DNA from: Humidesulfovibrio sp.
Lineage (GTDB): Bacteria > Desulfobacterota > Desulfovibrionia > Desulfovibrionales > Desulfovibrionaceae
Direction of reading: 5' to 3'
NCBI RefSeq assembly: GCF_031082295.1
Contig: NZ_JAVHLD010000021.1
Span: 1-51,282 of the forward strand
Length of the DNA: 51,282 nt
The translations under genes were made by a program, and so were the position numbers. Of this stretch, positions 28,785 to 38,153 are shown piece after piece; positions within the stretch are counted from its first letter, which is position 1; every line of letters starts with the position of its first letter. The notes under the pieces were generated by a model. The model worked only from the letters and a program-made list of their open reading frames with translations, was not told the DNA's origin and did no database searches.

Positions 28785-29264
28785 CTAGTCGGCCTGGAAG
28801 GTACCGCTTTTGCCGCCGCTCTTATACACGAGTCGGCAGTCGGTGATGCGGATGTCCTTCTGAACGGCCTTGCACATGTCGTAGATGGTGGCGGCGGCCA
28901 TCTGTGCGGCCACAAGCGCTTCCATCTCCACGCCGGTCTTGGCGCTGGTGCGGGACTCGGCCTCGATGAGCACGCGCCCGCCGGGTTCGTCGATCTCGAA
29001 GGTGATGTCCGCAAAGTCGAGCGGCAGCGGATGGCACAGCGGAATGAGCTCCGCGGTGCGCTTGGCGGCCAGGATGCCCGCGATGCGCGCGGTGCCGAGC
29101 ACCTCGCCCTTGGGCAGGGCCTTTTGCACCAGCAGACGCATGGTCTCCTGGTTGAGCAGCACCTCGATGCGCACCCGCGCAATGCGCATGGTCACGTCCT
29201 TGGTGGTGACGTCGACCATGCGGGCGCGGCCGTTGGCGTCAAGATGCGAGAACTCGTCTGACAC
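28785..29264 (-). CDS. moaC: Cyclic pyranopterin monophosphate synthase
   Basis: Converts the MoaA product to cPMP, first steps of molybdenum cofactor synthesis; needed for W/Mo formate dehydrogenases in sulfate reducers. 159 residues, with [15 protein letters not shown] and [20 protein letters not shown] typical of the family. GTG start at 29264 with AGGAGG. It follows dnaJ by nine bases, so it appears to be in one unit with rpoZ and dnaJ; no other moa genes are nearby. Confidence 0.95.
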   Translation of the reverse strand: MSDEFSHLDANGRARMVDVTTKDVTMRIARVRIEVLLNQETMRLLVQKALPKGEVLGTARIAGILAAKRTAELIPLCHPLPLDFADITFEIDEPGGRVLIEAESRTSAKTGVEMEALVAAQMAAATIYDMCKAVQKDIRITDCRLVYKSGGKSGTFQAD

Positions 29265-29273
29265 GTGAACCTC

Positions 29274-30389
29274 CTAGTCGCCCATGACCTTTTCTTTGGC
29301 CTTCTTGAAGAAGTTCTTGGCCTTCTTGAGAGGCTTCTCTTCCTCTATCTTGGCGAACTCGCGCAGGAGTTCCTCCTGGCGGGCATTGAGCGACGTGGGG
29401 GTTTCGACCTTGATTTCAAGAAGCAGGTCGCCCTTGCGGCTGCTGCCCGGATGCGGCAGGCCAAGGCCGCGCAGCTGGAAGACCTCGCCGCCCTGGGTTC
29501 CCTTGGGGATGTCGACGGTGATGGGGTCGTCCAGGGTGGGCACCTCGATCTTGTCACCGAGTGCGGCCTGGACGAAGCTGATGCTGCGATGCAGCACCAG
29601 GTTCTGCCCCTGGCGATCAAAGGTCTTGTCCGGCTCAACGCTCATGACCACGTAGAGGTCGCCAGGAGGCCCGCCGTTCACGCCGGGTTCGCCCTCGCCG
29701 CGCAGCCGCAGCCGGGAGCCGTCGTCAACGCCGGCGGGGATGCGAACCTTGAGTTCGCGCACCTGGCTTGTCTGGCCGGCGCCACGGCATGTGGAGCAGT
29801 ACTGGGTGATGAGCTTGCCACGGCCATGGCAGTTGGGGCACGTCACGGAGATGCGGAAGAAGCCCTGGGCCTGCTGAACGTGCCCGGTGCCGCGGCACTG
29901 GCCGCAATTCTTCATGTCGGTGCCGGGCTCTGCTCCGCTGCCTTTGCAGCTCTCGCACGGCACGTTCACCGGCAGCTTGAGCGCGACCTCGTCACCCTTG
30001 GCGGCCTGCCGAAAGGTGATGTTCAGGTTGTAGCGCAGGTCCATTCCGGCCTGGGCGCGACGACCGCCGGAGCGCGCGCCTCCGGCAAAGCCGAAAACCT
30101 CGCCGAAGATGTCGCTGAACGCCCCGAAGATGTCCTCGGAGGAGGTGAAGCCTCCGGCTCCGCCGTTCATGCCTTCATGGCCGAAGGTGTCATAGCGGCG
30201 GCGCTTTTCGGGATCGCGCAGGCAGTCATAGGCCTCTGCGGCCTCTTTGAACTTGGCCTCGGACTCGGCATCGCCCTGGTTGCGGTCAGGGTGGTGCTCA
30301 AGGGCAAGCTTTCGATAGGCGCGTTTGAGTTCATCTTCGGAGGCATTCTTCTGCACCCCGAGGATTTCATAGTAGTCGCGTTTGGACAT
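29274..30389 (-). CDS. dnaJ: Chaperone protein DnaJ
   Basis: Co-chaperone of DnaK. 371 residues: J-domain at 1-70 with HPD (33-35) in EHHPDRN, a Gly/Phe-rich segment (about 75-110), four CxxCxGxG zinc repeats (CESCKGSG, CGQCRGTG, CPNCHGRG, CSTCRGAG; about 143-205) and the C-terminal substrate domain. All elements are present, so it is a class A DnaJ. It is preceded by rpoZ (9 bases). dnaK and grpE are not in the window. Confidence 0.97.
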   Translation of the reverse strand: MSKRDYYEILGVQKNASEDELKRAYRKLALEHHPDRNQGDAESEAKFKEAAEAYDCLRDPEKRRRYDTFGHEGMNGGAGGFTSSEDIFGAFSDIFGEVFGFAGGARSGGRRAQAGMDLRYNLNITFRQAAKGDEVALKLPVNVPCESCKGSGAEPGTDMKNCGQCRGTGHVQQAQGFFRISVTCPNCHGRGKLITQYCSTCRGAGQTSQVRELKVRIPAGVDDGSRLRLRGEGEPGVNGGPPGDLYVVMSVEPDKTFDRQGQNLVLHRSISFVQAALGDKIEVPTLDDPITVDIPKGTQGGEVFQLRGLGLPHPGSSRKGDLLLEIKVETPTSLNARQEELLREFAKIEEEKPLKKAKNFFKKAKEKVMGD

Positions 30390-30397
30390 GGCCTGAA

Positions 30398-30622
30398 CTA
30401 GATCTCAGTTGATGCGTGGATACCGGCCTCGGGGATGGACTCGCCGGGCAGGACCTTACCTTGAGCGATCTCGCGCAGGGCGGTGACGGCTTCCTTGTTG
30501 TTCGACTCGATGAGGGCCGGGTTGCCTTCACGATACTGCTTCACGCGCTTGATGGCCATCTGCACGATGAGAAAGCGGTTGCCGACCTTGGCCAGACAAT
30601 CTTCAACGGTAATTCTCGCCAT
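30398..30622 (-). CDS. rpoZ: RNA polymerase omega subunit
   Basis: Small assembly subunit of RNA polymerase. 74 residues; opening [20 protein letters not shown] and the [13 protein letters not shown] segment match omega proteins. A very strong ribosome binding site, AAGGAGATATACATG, precedes it. It is followed by dnaJ within nine bases. Confidence 0.95.
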   Translation of the reverse strand: MARITVEDCLAKVGNRFLIVQMAIKRVKQYREGNPALIESNNKEAVTALREIAQGKVLPGESIPEAGIHASTEI

Positions 30623-30673
30623 GTATATCTCCTTGAGAAAACATCTTTGGGACAGATGCGCACCGCGTTCAGG

Positions 30674-32041
30674 TCATTCGCTTGAAGCCTTGACCGCGCG
30701 CGCAGGCAGGTAGCCTTGCAATTCCTCAATAATCTGGTGGCCTACTGGATAATACATCTCCTCGGCGCCTACCTTGAGCCAGCACTGGTCGGGCGGGAGC
30801 CTCGGATCTGAATAAAAAACAAAAGATGTCAAAGGCTTGGCGTCCTTCGCATACAGGTCAAGAGCCAACCGCTGCACAGCCGGGTAGGCTATGCGCGCGA
30901 TGGGCTCCGCTTCGAACCTTAACTCTTTAAGTCTCCACAGCGACAAGTCAAGCCCGGTGAGCTTGCGGCCATGCTCACGATCCTCCCAGCCAGAGGCCGT
31001 CTTCTCTGCCACCAGGGTCTGGTTGCCCATGGCCGAGTAGATCCTGGCGCTCTGCACCCTTGCGGAATCGTAGGTGATGACGCCACGCCACTGCATGTCA
31101 AAAGCCAGGCGGAACAGGGACTTGGCCTTGCCGTGGTCCAGGAGGAAGCCTGAAGGATGGCGCGATGACCGGCCAAAGACCTGTTCGCTCTCACCCTCTT
31201 GCGGGAATATTTCCAGACGCAAAGGTTCCGTGGCCTTGGCCATGGTGATCTCCAAAGTGAACGAAGGGCGCCCGCCGGGCTGTTGGTCGTTCTTGGCGAG
31301 GATGTTGTCCGCCGTGATGGCCGTGAGATTGTGCAGGAAAAGGCGGACCTCGGAGGAGGAGATTGTGGACCCCTTTAAGGACTCTGGGAGCAGGAAAATG
31401 AAGGAGTCGTCCTTGCGCTCCATTTCCCACTGAACGCCTGAGTTCCCATACGCCGTCAGGTGCTGGGCCTCATCGGTGCGCAGGTCGAGCATGCGGAAGT
31501 CGAAGTAATGGTCAGCAGGCTTGTCGACCTGGTGCAGAAGGCTGGCGTCAAGCAAAAAGACAGAACCGGCAGCCAGGGAAGACTGCGCGTAGAGCGCAGC
31601 GCCGGTCGGCGTCTCGTTGCCGAAGGTCAGCAGCACCTCGGAGAGGCCCACGGTTGAAGGCTTGAGCAGGATACGGACCTTGGGTTCCGAGAAGCCATAG
31701 GCGGCCAGTTCGGCTGCGGGCACCTGGCCCAGTGTTTGGGTGGGCCGGTTATGCGCGATGGCAGCCAGCAAGGCTTCAATTCTGGACCTGTCCGCAGGAG
31801 TGGGTAGGGCGTCTGCCTCGGCCCCGTCGATGCGGACGACCCAACCCGAGGGTTCCTTGACGAGGACAAAGCGCTCCCCAGCAGTGGCGATCTCGATGGA
31901 CTGCACTGAATCGATGGTGTAGCTTGGCCAGACGCCACCGCCCAGCCCGTGGTCCTGCGTCGCCAGGAACAGGCCGAGTGCGAGCGCCATGGCAAGCACC
32001 AGCAAAAGAAGCACCCCGGAGCGGGGCAGATGCATCGTCAA
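30674..32041 (-). CDS. DUF4340 domain-containing protein
   Basis: About 455 residues with an N-terminal hydrophobic segment (about 9-27, GVLLLLVLAMALALGLFLAT), which is a membrane anchor or signal peptide, followed by repeating beta-rich units. Motif AAYGFSEPKVRILL, in which AYGL/FxxP is typical for DUF4340, supports that assignment. The family often accompanies ABC transporters of the gliding type, but none is present here. Start: TTG at 32041 has GGAAGG at a good distance; ATG at 32035 has none. Function unknown. Confidence 0.75.
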   Translation of the reverse strand: MTMHLPRSGVLLLLVLAMALALGLFLATQDHGLGGGVWPSYTIDSVQSIEIATAGERFVLVKEPSGWVVRIDGAEADALPTPADRSRIEALLAAIAHNRPTQTLGQVPAAELAAYGFSEPKVRILLKPSTVGLSEVLLTFGNETPTGAALYAQSSLAAGSVFLLDASLLHQVDKPADHYFDFRMLDLRTDEAQHLTAYGNSGVQWEMERKDDSFIFLLPESLKGSTISSSEVRLFLHNLTAITADNILAKNDQQPGGRPSFTLEITMAKATEPLRLEIFPQEGESEQVFGRSSRHPSGFLLDHGKAKSLFRLAFDMQWRGVITYDSARVQSARIYSAMGNQTLVAEKTASGWEDREHGRKLTGLDLSLWRLKELRFEAEPIARIAYPAVQRLALDLYAKDAKPLTSFVFYSDPRLPPDQCWLKVGAEEMYYPVGHQIIEELQGYLPARAVKASSE

Positions 32042-32237
32042 GGATGGCCTTCCAGGTTAGGCATCGGGCTGCGCCCTCTTCATGACTGTTGCCACTGAGC
32101 GGCCTGACAAACGGTAAAGCGGGGGAACCTTGGCACAGCGAACAAGAACAAAATTTACTATTCGAACTCGCCTTGCGTGTCAAGCGCAAATGAACTAGGT
32201 CAAGCCTTCGCGCCAAGGCGCACAGGAGGACCTTACA

Positions 32238-32996
32238 GTGGCCGGATTCGGCAAGCTTTCCTTTGCACAAAAAAAATGCGTCAGCAGCGTGGGCATGCTC
32301 ATGCAAAAGACCGGCATGGCCGGACCGGGCGCGCGCATCGGCGTTGCAGTCTCGGGCGGGGTGGACAGCTTCGCCCTCATCAAGACCATGACCATACGCA
32401 AGGCCATCGTGCCGTTCCCCATGGAACTCATGGTGCTGCACGTCAACCCCGGCTTTGAGCCCGAGAGCCACCGCCCACTTGTCGATTGGGTCAAGGCAGA
32501 GGGCCTTTCGGCTCACATCGAACTGAGCGACTATGGTCCCAGGGCGCATACCAGCGAAAACCGCAAGAACTCACCCTGCTTCTACTGCAGCATGCTCCGC
32601 AGAAAGCGGCTCTTCGACCTCTGCCGCGAGTACGGCCTGACCCACCTGGCCTTCGGCCATAACGCGGACGACCTCGTGGTCACCTTCTTCATGAATGTTG
32701 TGCAAAATGGCCGCGTCGACGGGCTCTCGGCAAGCGAGGACTTCTTCGGCGGCAGGCTCAAGGTCATCCGCCCTGCCCTGTTCCTCGAAAAATCTTTCAT
32801 GAAGACGGCCGCAAGGCAGTGGGAGCTTCCAATCTGGAAGAATAATTGCCCTTCCAGCGGAAACACGCGCAGAACCGAGATCCATGAATGGCTTAAGCTT
32901 GAGACCGGCAAGGACAAGCGCATCAGCCAAAACGTGTTCAACGCCTTGCGCCGCTATCAACTGGACCGCAATGGCATAGACTTGACCGGTTATTGA
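32238..32996 (+). CDS. TtcA-like PP-loop ATPase (tRNA thiolation family)
   Basis: Adenylating PP-loop protein related to TtcA, which puts the 2-thio group on tRNA cytidine 32. 252 residues: PP-loop SGGVDS (39-44), CFYC (Cys114, Cys117) with the LRRKRLFDLCREYG segment, FGHNADD, and a third Cys in NNCPSSGNTRR (Cys204). Three Cys could hold the [4Fe-4S] cluster of this family. GTG start with AGGAGG. It differs from E. coli TtcA (longer, SGGKDS), so the target base is unproven. Confidence 0.85.
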   Translation: MAGFGKLSFAQKKCVSSVGMLMQKTGMAGPGARIGVAVSGGVDSFALIKTMTIRKAIVPFPMELMVLHVNPGFEPESHRPLVDWVKAEGLSAHIELSDYGPRAHTSENRKNSPCFYCSMLRRKRLFDLCREYGLTHLAFGHNADDLVVTFFMNVVQNGRVDGLSASEDFFGGRLKVIRPALFLEKSFMKTAARQWELPIWKNNCPSSGNTRRTEIHEWLKLETGKDKRISQNVFNALRRYQLDRNGIDLTGY

Positions 32997-33066
32997 TGAT
33001 GGGCTAATGGAAGTGCACTCTGGACGCATATTCAGGCACGGATCAACCATCAAACTGGAATAATTA

Positions 33067-33969
33067 ATGTTTTTCGGACGTTTCCATATTGTCATCTTCC
33101 GCGAGAAACGCGGAACGCCACGCAAGTTCCAGCTCAAGGGCTGGATGCTCATGACAATTGGCGCGCTACTAACCCTGTTGGTTGCTGGAAACGTCATACT
33201 TCTCAAGAACTTCGCCCTGAGCGGCAGCCTTGAAAAAAGTTTAAGCCTCACCGAAAAATCCGCCCACGAACAAAAATCACAGCTCCTGAACCTGAGCCAA
33301 AAGCTAGTGGCACTGCAAAAGGATGTCTCGCGCATACGAGACTTCGACTCCAAGCTTCGCGTCATGATCAACCTGGAGCAGGAAAACATCATGAGCGTTG
33401 CGCCCAGAGGTGGGCCAGCACAGGATGTCGCCAAGGGCTATCTGCCGCTCTACCGCCAGGAACTCCTTGCCAGGAAGATGAACGAGTTCCTGCGGCAGCT
33501 TTCGGTTGAAGCGCGCATGGAAGAAGTCCGCCAGCAGGAAATCATCCAGCGCCTGCGCGCCAACAAGGACGTGCTTGAGGCGACCCCCTCGGTCTGGCCT
33601 GCCAGCGGCTGGGTGACCTCAGGCTTCGGCTGGCGCGTCTCTCCCTTCACCGGCAAGCGTGAATTCCACAAGGGTCTCGACATCTCCGGCCCCATGGGCA
33701 CCCCGATCTACGCTCCCTCTCGCGGCGTCGTGGCCTTCATCGAGCGCGACCCCGCCTACGGCCTCATAGTGAACGTGACGCACGGCTCCGGCCTGGTCAC
33801 CAGCTATGCTCACCTTTCCCGCGTCGGCGTGAAGGTCGGCCAGGTGGTCCAGCGCGGCGAGGTGGTCGCCTACATCGGCGACAGCGGGCGCAGCACCGGA
33901 CCGCACCTGCATTACGAAGTGCGCATCAGCGGCGTTCCCGTGAACCCCATGCGCTATATCCTGAACTGA
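33067..33969 (+). CDS. M23 (LytM) family metallopeptidase, membrane-anchored
   Basis: Peptidoglycan endopeptidase. 300 residues: an N-terminal cytoplasmic tail, a membrane segment (about 28-47), a coiled coil (about 55-170), then the LytM domain (about 180-298). The Zn ligands His201 and Asp205 (HKGLDISG) and His282 (GPHLHYE), plus catalytic His249 (SYAHLS), are all intact, so it is likely active. It stands just before fliR; a role in opening the wall for flagella or in cell shape is possible but not shown. Weak ribosome binding site. Confidence 0.9.
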   Translation: MFFGRFHIVIFREKRGTPRKFQLKGWMLMTIGALLTLLVAGNVILLKNFALSGSLEKSLSLTEKSAHEQKSQLLNLSQKLVALQKDVSRIRDFDSKLRVMINLEQENIMSVAPRGGPAQDVAKGYLPLYRQELLARKMNEFLRQLSVEARMEEVRQQEIIQRLRANKDVLEATPSVWPASGWVTSGFGWRVSPFTGKREFHKGLDISGPMGTPIYAPSRGVVAFIERDPAYGLIVNVTHGSGLVTSYAHLSRVGVKVGQVVQRGEVVAYIGDSGRSTGPHLHYEVRISGVPVNPMRYILN

Positions 33970-34103
33970 TTTCCTTCGCGTAATCCAACAGGCCACGCCC
34001 TTTCCCTGGACGCCCGTCGCAAGCTGGGCTAATCTCTCGCGCATGCGCCCGGGCGGTCAGCGCAACCTGCGCGGTCAGTTCCGGCGCCATCAGGCGGACG
34101 TTC

Positions 34104-34889
34104 ATGGACCTCTTCAACTTCGACCCGCGCATGATCATCAGCTTCTACCTGACGCTATTCCGCATCAGTGTGGTGCTTTTCATCATGCCGTTTTTCGGGG
34201 ACAATATCCCGAACACCATCAAAGCGACCCTGCTCCTCGTGCTCACGCTTGCAGTGTGGCCCAAGCTCTCCTTTCCGGCGCAGTACTTCCCAGCGCATCC
34301 AGCCAATCTTATTCCCATGTTTGCCGGCGAAATACTCCTCGGCATGTCGCTTGGCATCATCGTTCGCATGATCATCGCCGCGGTGCAGATCGGTGGAGCC
34401 ATCATCAACTTCCAGATGGGCTTCTCCATGGTCAATTCCATCGACCCCCTGACCGGCCAGTCAGAACCCATGACCACGCACTTCATCTACATGTGCACCA
34501 TGCTCACCTTCCTGGCGCTGAACGGACACCTCCACCTCATCGGCGCGCTTGGGAACAGCTTTGAGCTTGTGCCTCCCGGGGGGCTGTTCATGACCCCACG
34601 GCTCATGTCTGAAGTCATGCTCTTTTCGAAGCAGATGTTCGTCCTGGGCGTCCGCATCGCGGCACCGGTCATTCTGGCTTTGTTCCTGGTGGACCTTGCG
34701 CTTGCGCTCATCTCGAAGATGGCACCGCAGATGAACGTCATGACCATGGGTTTTCCCTTGAAGATCATGGTCGGCTTCCTTTTCCTGACGTACATTATGG
34801 AACTCATGACGGACTATGTGACCAATTTCATCACGGCCATGGACGGTGTCTTCCTTCACATCATGAAAATCGGCGTCATACAGCCGTGA
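34104..34889 (+). CDS. fliR: Flagellar export apparatus protein FliR
   Basis: Inner-membrane component of the flagellar type III export gate, assembled with FliP and FliQ. 261 residues with about six hydrophobic segments; the MGFSMVNSIDPLTGQSEP loop is characteristic of FliR. The C-terminal end is standard. It heads a series with flhB, 24 bases downstream, and flhA; fliP and fliQ are not in this window. Confidence 0.96.
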   Translation: MDLFNFDPRMIISFYLTLFRISVVLFIMPFFGDNIPNTIKATLLLVLTLAVWPKLSFPAQYFPAHPANLIPMFAGEILLGMSLGIIVRMIIAAVQIGGAIINFQMGFSMVNSIDPLTGQSEPMTTHFIYMCTMLTFLALNGHLHLIGALGNSFELVPPGGLFMTPRLMSEVMLFSKQMFVLGVRIAAPVILALFLVDLALALISKMAPQMNVMTMGFPLKIMVGFLFLTYIMELMTDYVTNFITAMDGVFLHIMKIGVIQP

Positions 34890-34912
34890 GTCAGCTACGT
34901 GGAGCTTGATGC

Positions 34913-35977
34913 ATGTCCAGAGAAGATCCAAGTAGAACAGAAAAAGCCACGCCAAAACGCGTCAAAAAGGCACGCGACGAAGGCAGTGTGGCACGCTCCG
35001 GCGAGGTCAGCACGGTTTGCGTGCTTTTGACCGCTGTCATTTCGCTGCGCTTCATGGGCGAGTTCTACTTCAAGAACTTCAACGAAATATTCAACTGGTT
35101 CTTTGTTGAAGGCCTCACGCAGACGCTGAACCAGCAGACCGTCTACCGCATGTTCCTCTGGTCGCTTATGAAAATGGCGCTCTTGATCCTGCCGTTCATG
35201 ATCTTGATCGCCATAGTCGCCTACACGAATATCCGTCTTCAGATCGGCAAGCTTTGGATCTTCAAGATCAAATGGGATCGGATCAACCTGAACATCCCTG
35301 CGGCCCTGAAAAAACTCATGATCAGCCCGGACGCCCTGGTTCGCCTTGGCCGCAGCGTGCTCCAGGCAGCCATCGTCGGCTTTGCGCCCTATCTCGTCAT
35401 CAAGCAGGAACTGCCGAACCTTATCCCGCTGTTCCACCAGAATGTTCTGGGCATCTCGTCGTACATGCTCCTGGTGGCGTACAAAATGTTCTGCTACGCC
35501 CTGGTTCCGATGATCCTCATGGCCATCGCCGACCTGTGGTGGACCCGCTACCGCTACAACGACAACTTGATGATGACCAAGGAAGAGGTCAAGGACGAGC
35601 GCCGTCAGGCCGAAGGCGACCCTGAAGTGAAGGCCAAGCAGCAGCGCAAATTCTTCGAATTCATGTCGATGCGCCTCTCAAGCAGCGTCCCCAGGGCCGA
35701 TGTTGTCATCACCAACCCCACGCACTACGCCATTGCCTTGCGCTACGACATCACCGAAGCTCCGGCGCCCATGGTCCTGGCCAAAGGCGCGGACCGCATC
35801 GCCAAAAGAATTCGCGATCTGGCCATCGAAAACGACATCCCCATCCACGAAAATCCTCCTCTGGCACAGGCTTTGTATAAGCAGGTAGAAATTGGCGAGA
35901 CCATCCCCGAGGAGATGTACCAGGCCGTGGCCGCGATTCTGGCCCGACTGGCGAAATTCAAGAGCCGCAAAGGCTAA
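34913..35977 (+). CDS. flhB: Flagellar export switch protein FlhB
   Basis: Export gate protein that changes specificity from hook to filament substrates after self-cleavage. 354 residues: typical basic N-terminus (DPSRTEKATPKRVKKARDEG), four membrane segments (about 32-50, 88-106, 145-165, 185-208), and a cytoplasmic domain with the autocleavage motif NPTH (268-271). Complete and standard. Confidence 0.97.
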   Translation: MSREDPSRTEKATPKRVKKARDEGSVARSGEVSTVCVLLTAVISLRFMGEFYFKNFNEIFNWFFVEGLTQTLNQQTVYRMFLWSLMKMALLILPFMILIAIVAYTNIRLQIGKLWIFKIKWDRINLNIPAALKKLMISPDALVRLGRSVLQAAIVGFAPYLVIKQELPNLIPLFHQNVLGISSYMLLVAYKMFCYALVPMILMAIADLWWTRYRYNDNLMMTKEEVKDERRQAEGDPEVKAKQQRKFFEFMSMRLSSSVPRADVVITNPTHYAIALRYDITEAPAPMVLAKGADRIAKRIRDLAIENDIPIHENPPLAQALYKQVEIGETIPEEMYQAVAAILARLAKFKSRKG

Positions 35978-36034
35978 GCCCTCCTCCAAGGTGATGCTCT
36001 CGTCGGGTTACAAACCGCAGGGAGCGTCAAGATT

Positions 36035-38149
36035 ATGGCCACCGCCAACAAAGCCAAGTTCGCCAGCATAGACATCGACTACGCGCAGTTCGCCAAGCAG
36101 GGCGACATTCTCCTCGCCGTCGGCGTTGTCGTCGTGCTGCTGATCATGCTGGTGCCAACGCCGACCATCGTGATCGACTTCATGCTGACCTTCAGCATCG
36201 CCATAAGTCTGGTCATCCTGGTCACAAGCATGTTCCTTGAATCGCCAATGGAATTCTCCATCTTCCCCTCCCTGCTCCTTGTGACGACCCTCATGCGACT
36301 GGCGCTGAACGTTGCCTCCACCCGCCTCATCCTGATGCACGGCGATGAAGGCACGGCGGCAGCGGGCAACGTCATCCAGAGCTTCGCCGAGTTCGTCGTG
36401 GGCGGCAACTACGCCATCGGCATCGTCATCTACTGGATTCTGTTCACCATCAACAAGACCGTCGTTGTCGGCGGTATGTCACGCATCGCAGAAGTCGCCG
36501 CACGCTTCACCTTGGACTCCATGCCCGGCAAGCAGATGGCGGTTGAAGCCGACCTGAACGCGGGCCTCATCGACGAGCCCGAAGCCACCCGCCGCCGCGA
36601 GAAGATCCGCAAGGAGTCGGACTTCTACGGCGCCATGGACGGCGCGGGCAAGTTCGTCTCCGGTGACGTGAAGGCCGGCGCCATCATGCTGGTCATCAAC
36701 CTGGTGGGCGGCTTCTTCATCGGCGTGTTCCAGAAGGACATGAGCTGGCTTGACGCCGCCAAGACCTTCACCATGCTGACCATCGGCGACGGTCTCGTGG
36801 CAACCATCCCATCGCTCATCACAGCGACGGCCACCGGCATCATCGTGTCCCGCGCTGCCGCGGAGGCCAAGATGGGCGAGGAATTCCTCGGCCAGCTGAC
36901 CTTCCATCACCGCGCGCTGAAGCTGGTGTCCGGCATCCTGCTGGTCTTCGGCCTGATCCCGGGCCTGCCCACCCTGCCCTTCATCTTCTTCTCCGGCCTC
37001 GTGTACTGGATCGCCCGCATGTCCGAGCGCACCCGCCCCGAGCACGAAGCCAAGACCAAGGCTGCGAAGGACAAGGCTTCGGGCGCCAGCTCGCAGCTGG
37101 ATACCCCGGAAGAGGTGCAGGCGCTGCTGCCTCTGGATCAGCTGGAGCTGGAGGTCGGCTACGGTCTCATTCCGCTGGTGGACGAGGAACAGAACGGCAA
37201 CCTGCTCTCGCGCATCCGCTCCATCCGCCGCCAGTTCGCCCTGGACATGGGCGTGGTCATCCCCTCGCTGCACCTGCGCGACAACCTGCAGCTCAAGCCT
37301 GGCGAGTACCGCGTGCTGGTGAAGGGCAACGCCATCGCCTCCGCCGAGATCCTGATCGACCACTTCCTGGCCATGGACCCCGGCGACGCCAAGCACCGCA
37401 TCGAGGGCGTGGAGACCGTGGAACCCGCCTTCAACCTGCCCGCCGTCTGGATTCCCGACGTGCAGCGCGAGGCCGCCATGCTCGCAGGCTACACCGTGGT
37501 CGATCCCTCGACAGTGGTTGCCACGCACCTGACCGAGGTGTTCCGCCGCAACCTGCAGGACTTCCTTGGCCGCCAGGAGGTTCAGGAGCTGCTGAACAAC
37601 CTGTCCAAGCGCGCCCCCAAGGCCGTGGACAACCTGGTCCCGAACATGCTGCCGCTCGGCACCGTGCAGAAGGTCCTGCAGAACCTCGTCCGCGAGGGCG
37701 TCAGCATCCGCGACATGCTGACCATTACCGAAGCCTTGTGCGACTATGGCCCGTCCATCCAGGACGCCGGGATGCTGACGGAATATGTCCGCGCCCGTAT
37801 GGGCCGCACCATCGTCAAGAACTACATGGCGAGCGACGGCAGCCTGCCCATCGTCACCTTGTCCGGCGAGATCGACGAACTCTTGACGACCAGCCTGCGC
37901 AGCAGCGACCAGGGCGGCTATCTGGCCCTGGAGCCGGGCAAGGCGCAGCAGGTCATCAAGGCCATCTCAAGCGCCCAGGACAACGCTGCTGGCACCGATG
38001 GACAGCCTGTTCTGCTCACCGCTCCGCAAATTCGCCCACATCTGGCCCAATTGTTGCTTCGCTTCCTGCCAACCATGCCTGTGGTTTCACAGGCAGAAAT
38101 ACCGGCAGATATCCGTATCCAATCCCTGGCCACTGTGAAACTGAGCTAG
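36035..38149 (+). CDS. flhA: Flagellar export apparatus protein FlhA
   Basis: Nonameric export gate protein. 704 residues: eight N-terminal membrane segments up to about 320, with the FHIPEP-family signature RREKIRKESDFYGAMDGAGK (about 188-207) between them, and a large cytoplasmic chaperone-docking domain. A short charged segment (KAAKDKASGASSQ, about 345) links the two. AGGGAG lies upstream. Between flhB and flhF. Confidence 0.97.
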   Translation: MATANKAKFASIDIDYAQFAKQGDILLAVGVVVVLLIMLVPTPTIVIDFMLTFSIAISLVILVTSMFLESPMEFSIFPSLLLVTTLMRLALNVASTRLILMHGDEGTAAAGNVIQSFAEFVVGGNYAIGIVIYWILFTINKTVVVGGMSRIAEVAARFTLDSMPGKQMAVEADLNAGLIDEPEATRRREKIRKESDFYGAMDGAGKFVSGDVKAGAIMLVINLVGGFFIGVFQKDMSWLDAAKTFTMLTIGDGLVATIPSLITATATGIIVSRAAAEAKMGEEFLGQLTFHHRALKLVSGILLVFGLIPGLPTLPFIFFSGLVYWIARMSERTRPEHEAKTKAAKDKASGASSQLDTPEEVQALLPLDQLELEVGYGLIPLVDEEQNGNLLSRIRSIRRQFALDMGVVIPSLHLRDNLQLKPGEYRVLVKGNAIASAEILIDHFLAMDPGDAKHRIEGVETVEPAFNLPAVWIPDVQREAAMLAGYTVVDPSTVVATHLTEVFRRNLQDFLGRQEVQELLNNLSKRAPKAVDNLVPNMLPLGTVQKVLQNLVREGVSIRDMLTITEALCDYGPSIQDAGMLTEYVRARMGRTIVKNYMASDGSLPIVTLSGEIDELLTTSLRSSDQGGYLALEPGKAQQVIKAISSAQDNAAGTDGQPVLLTAPQIRPHLAQLLLRFLPTMPVVSQAEIPADIRIQSLATVKLS

Positions 38150-38153
38150 AGCC

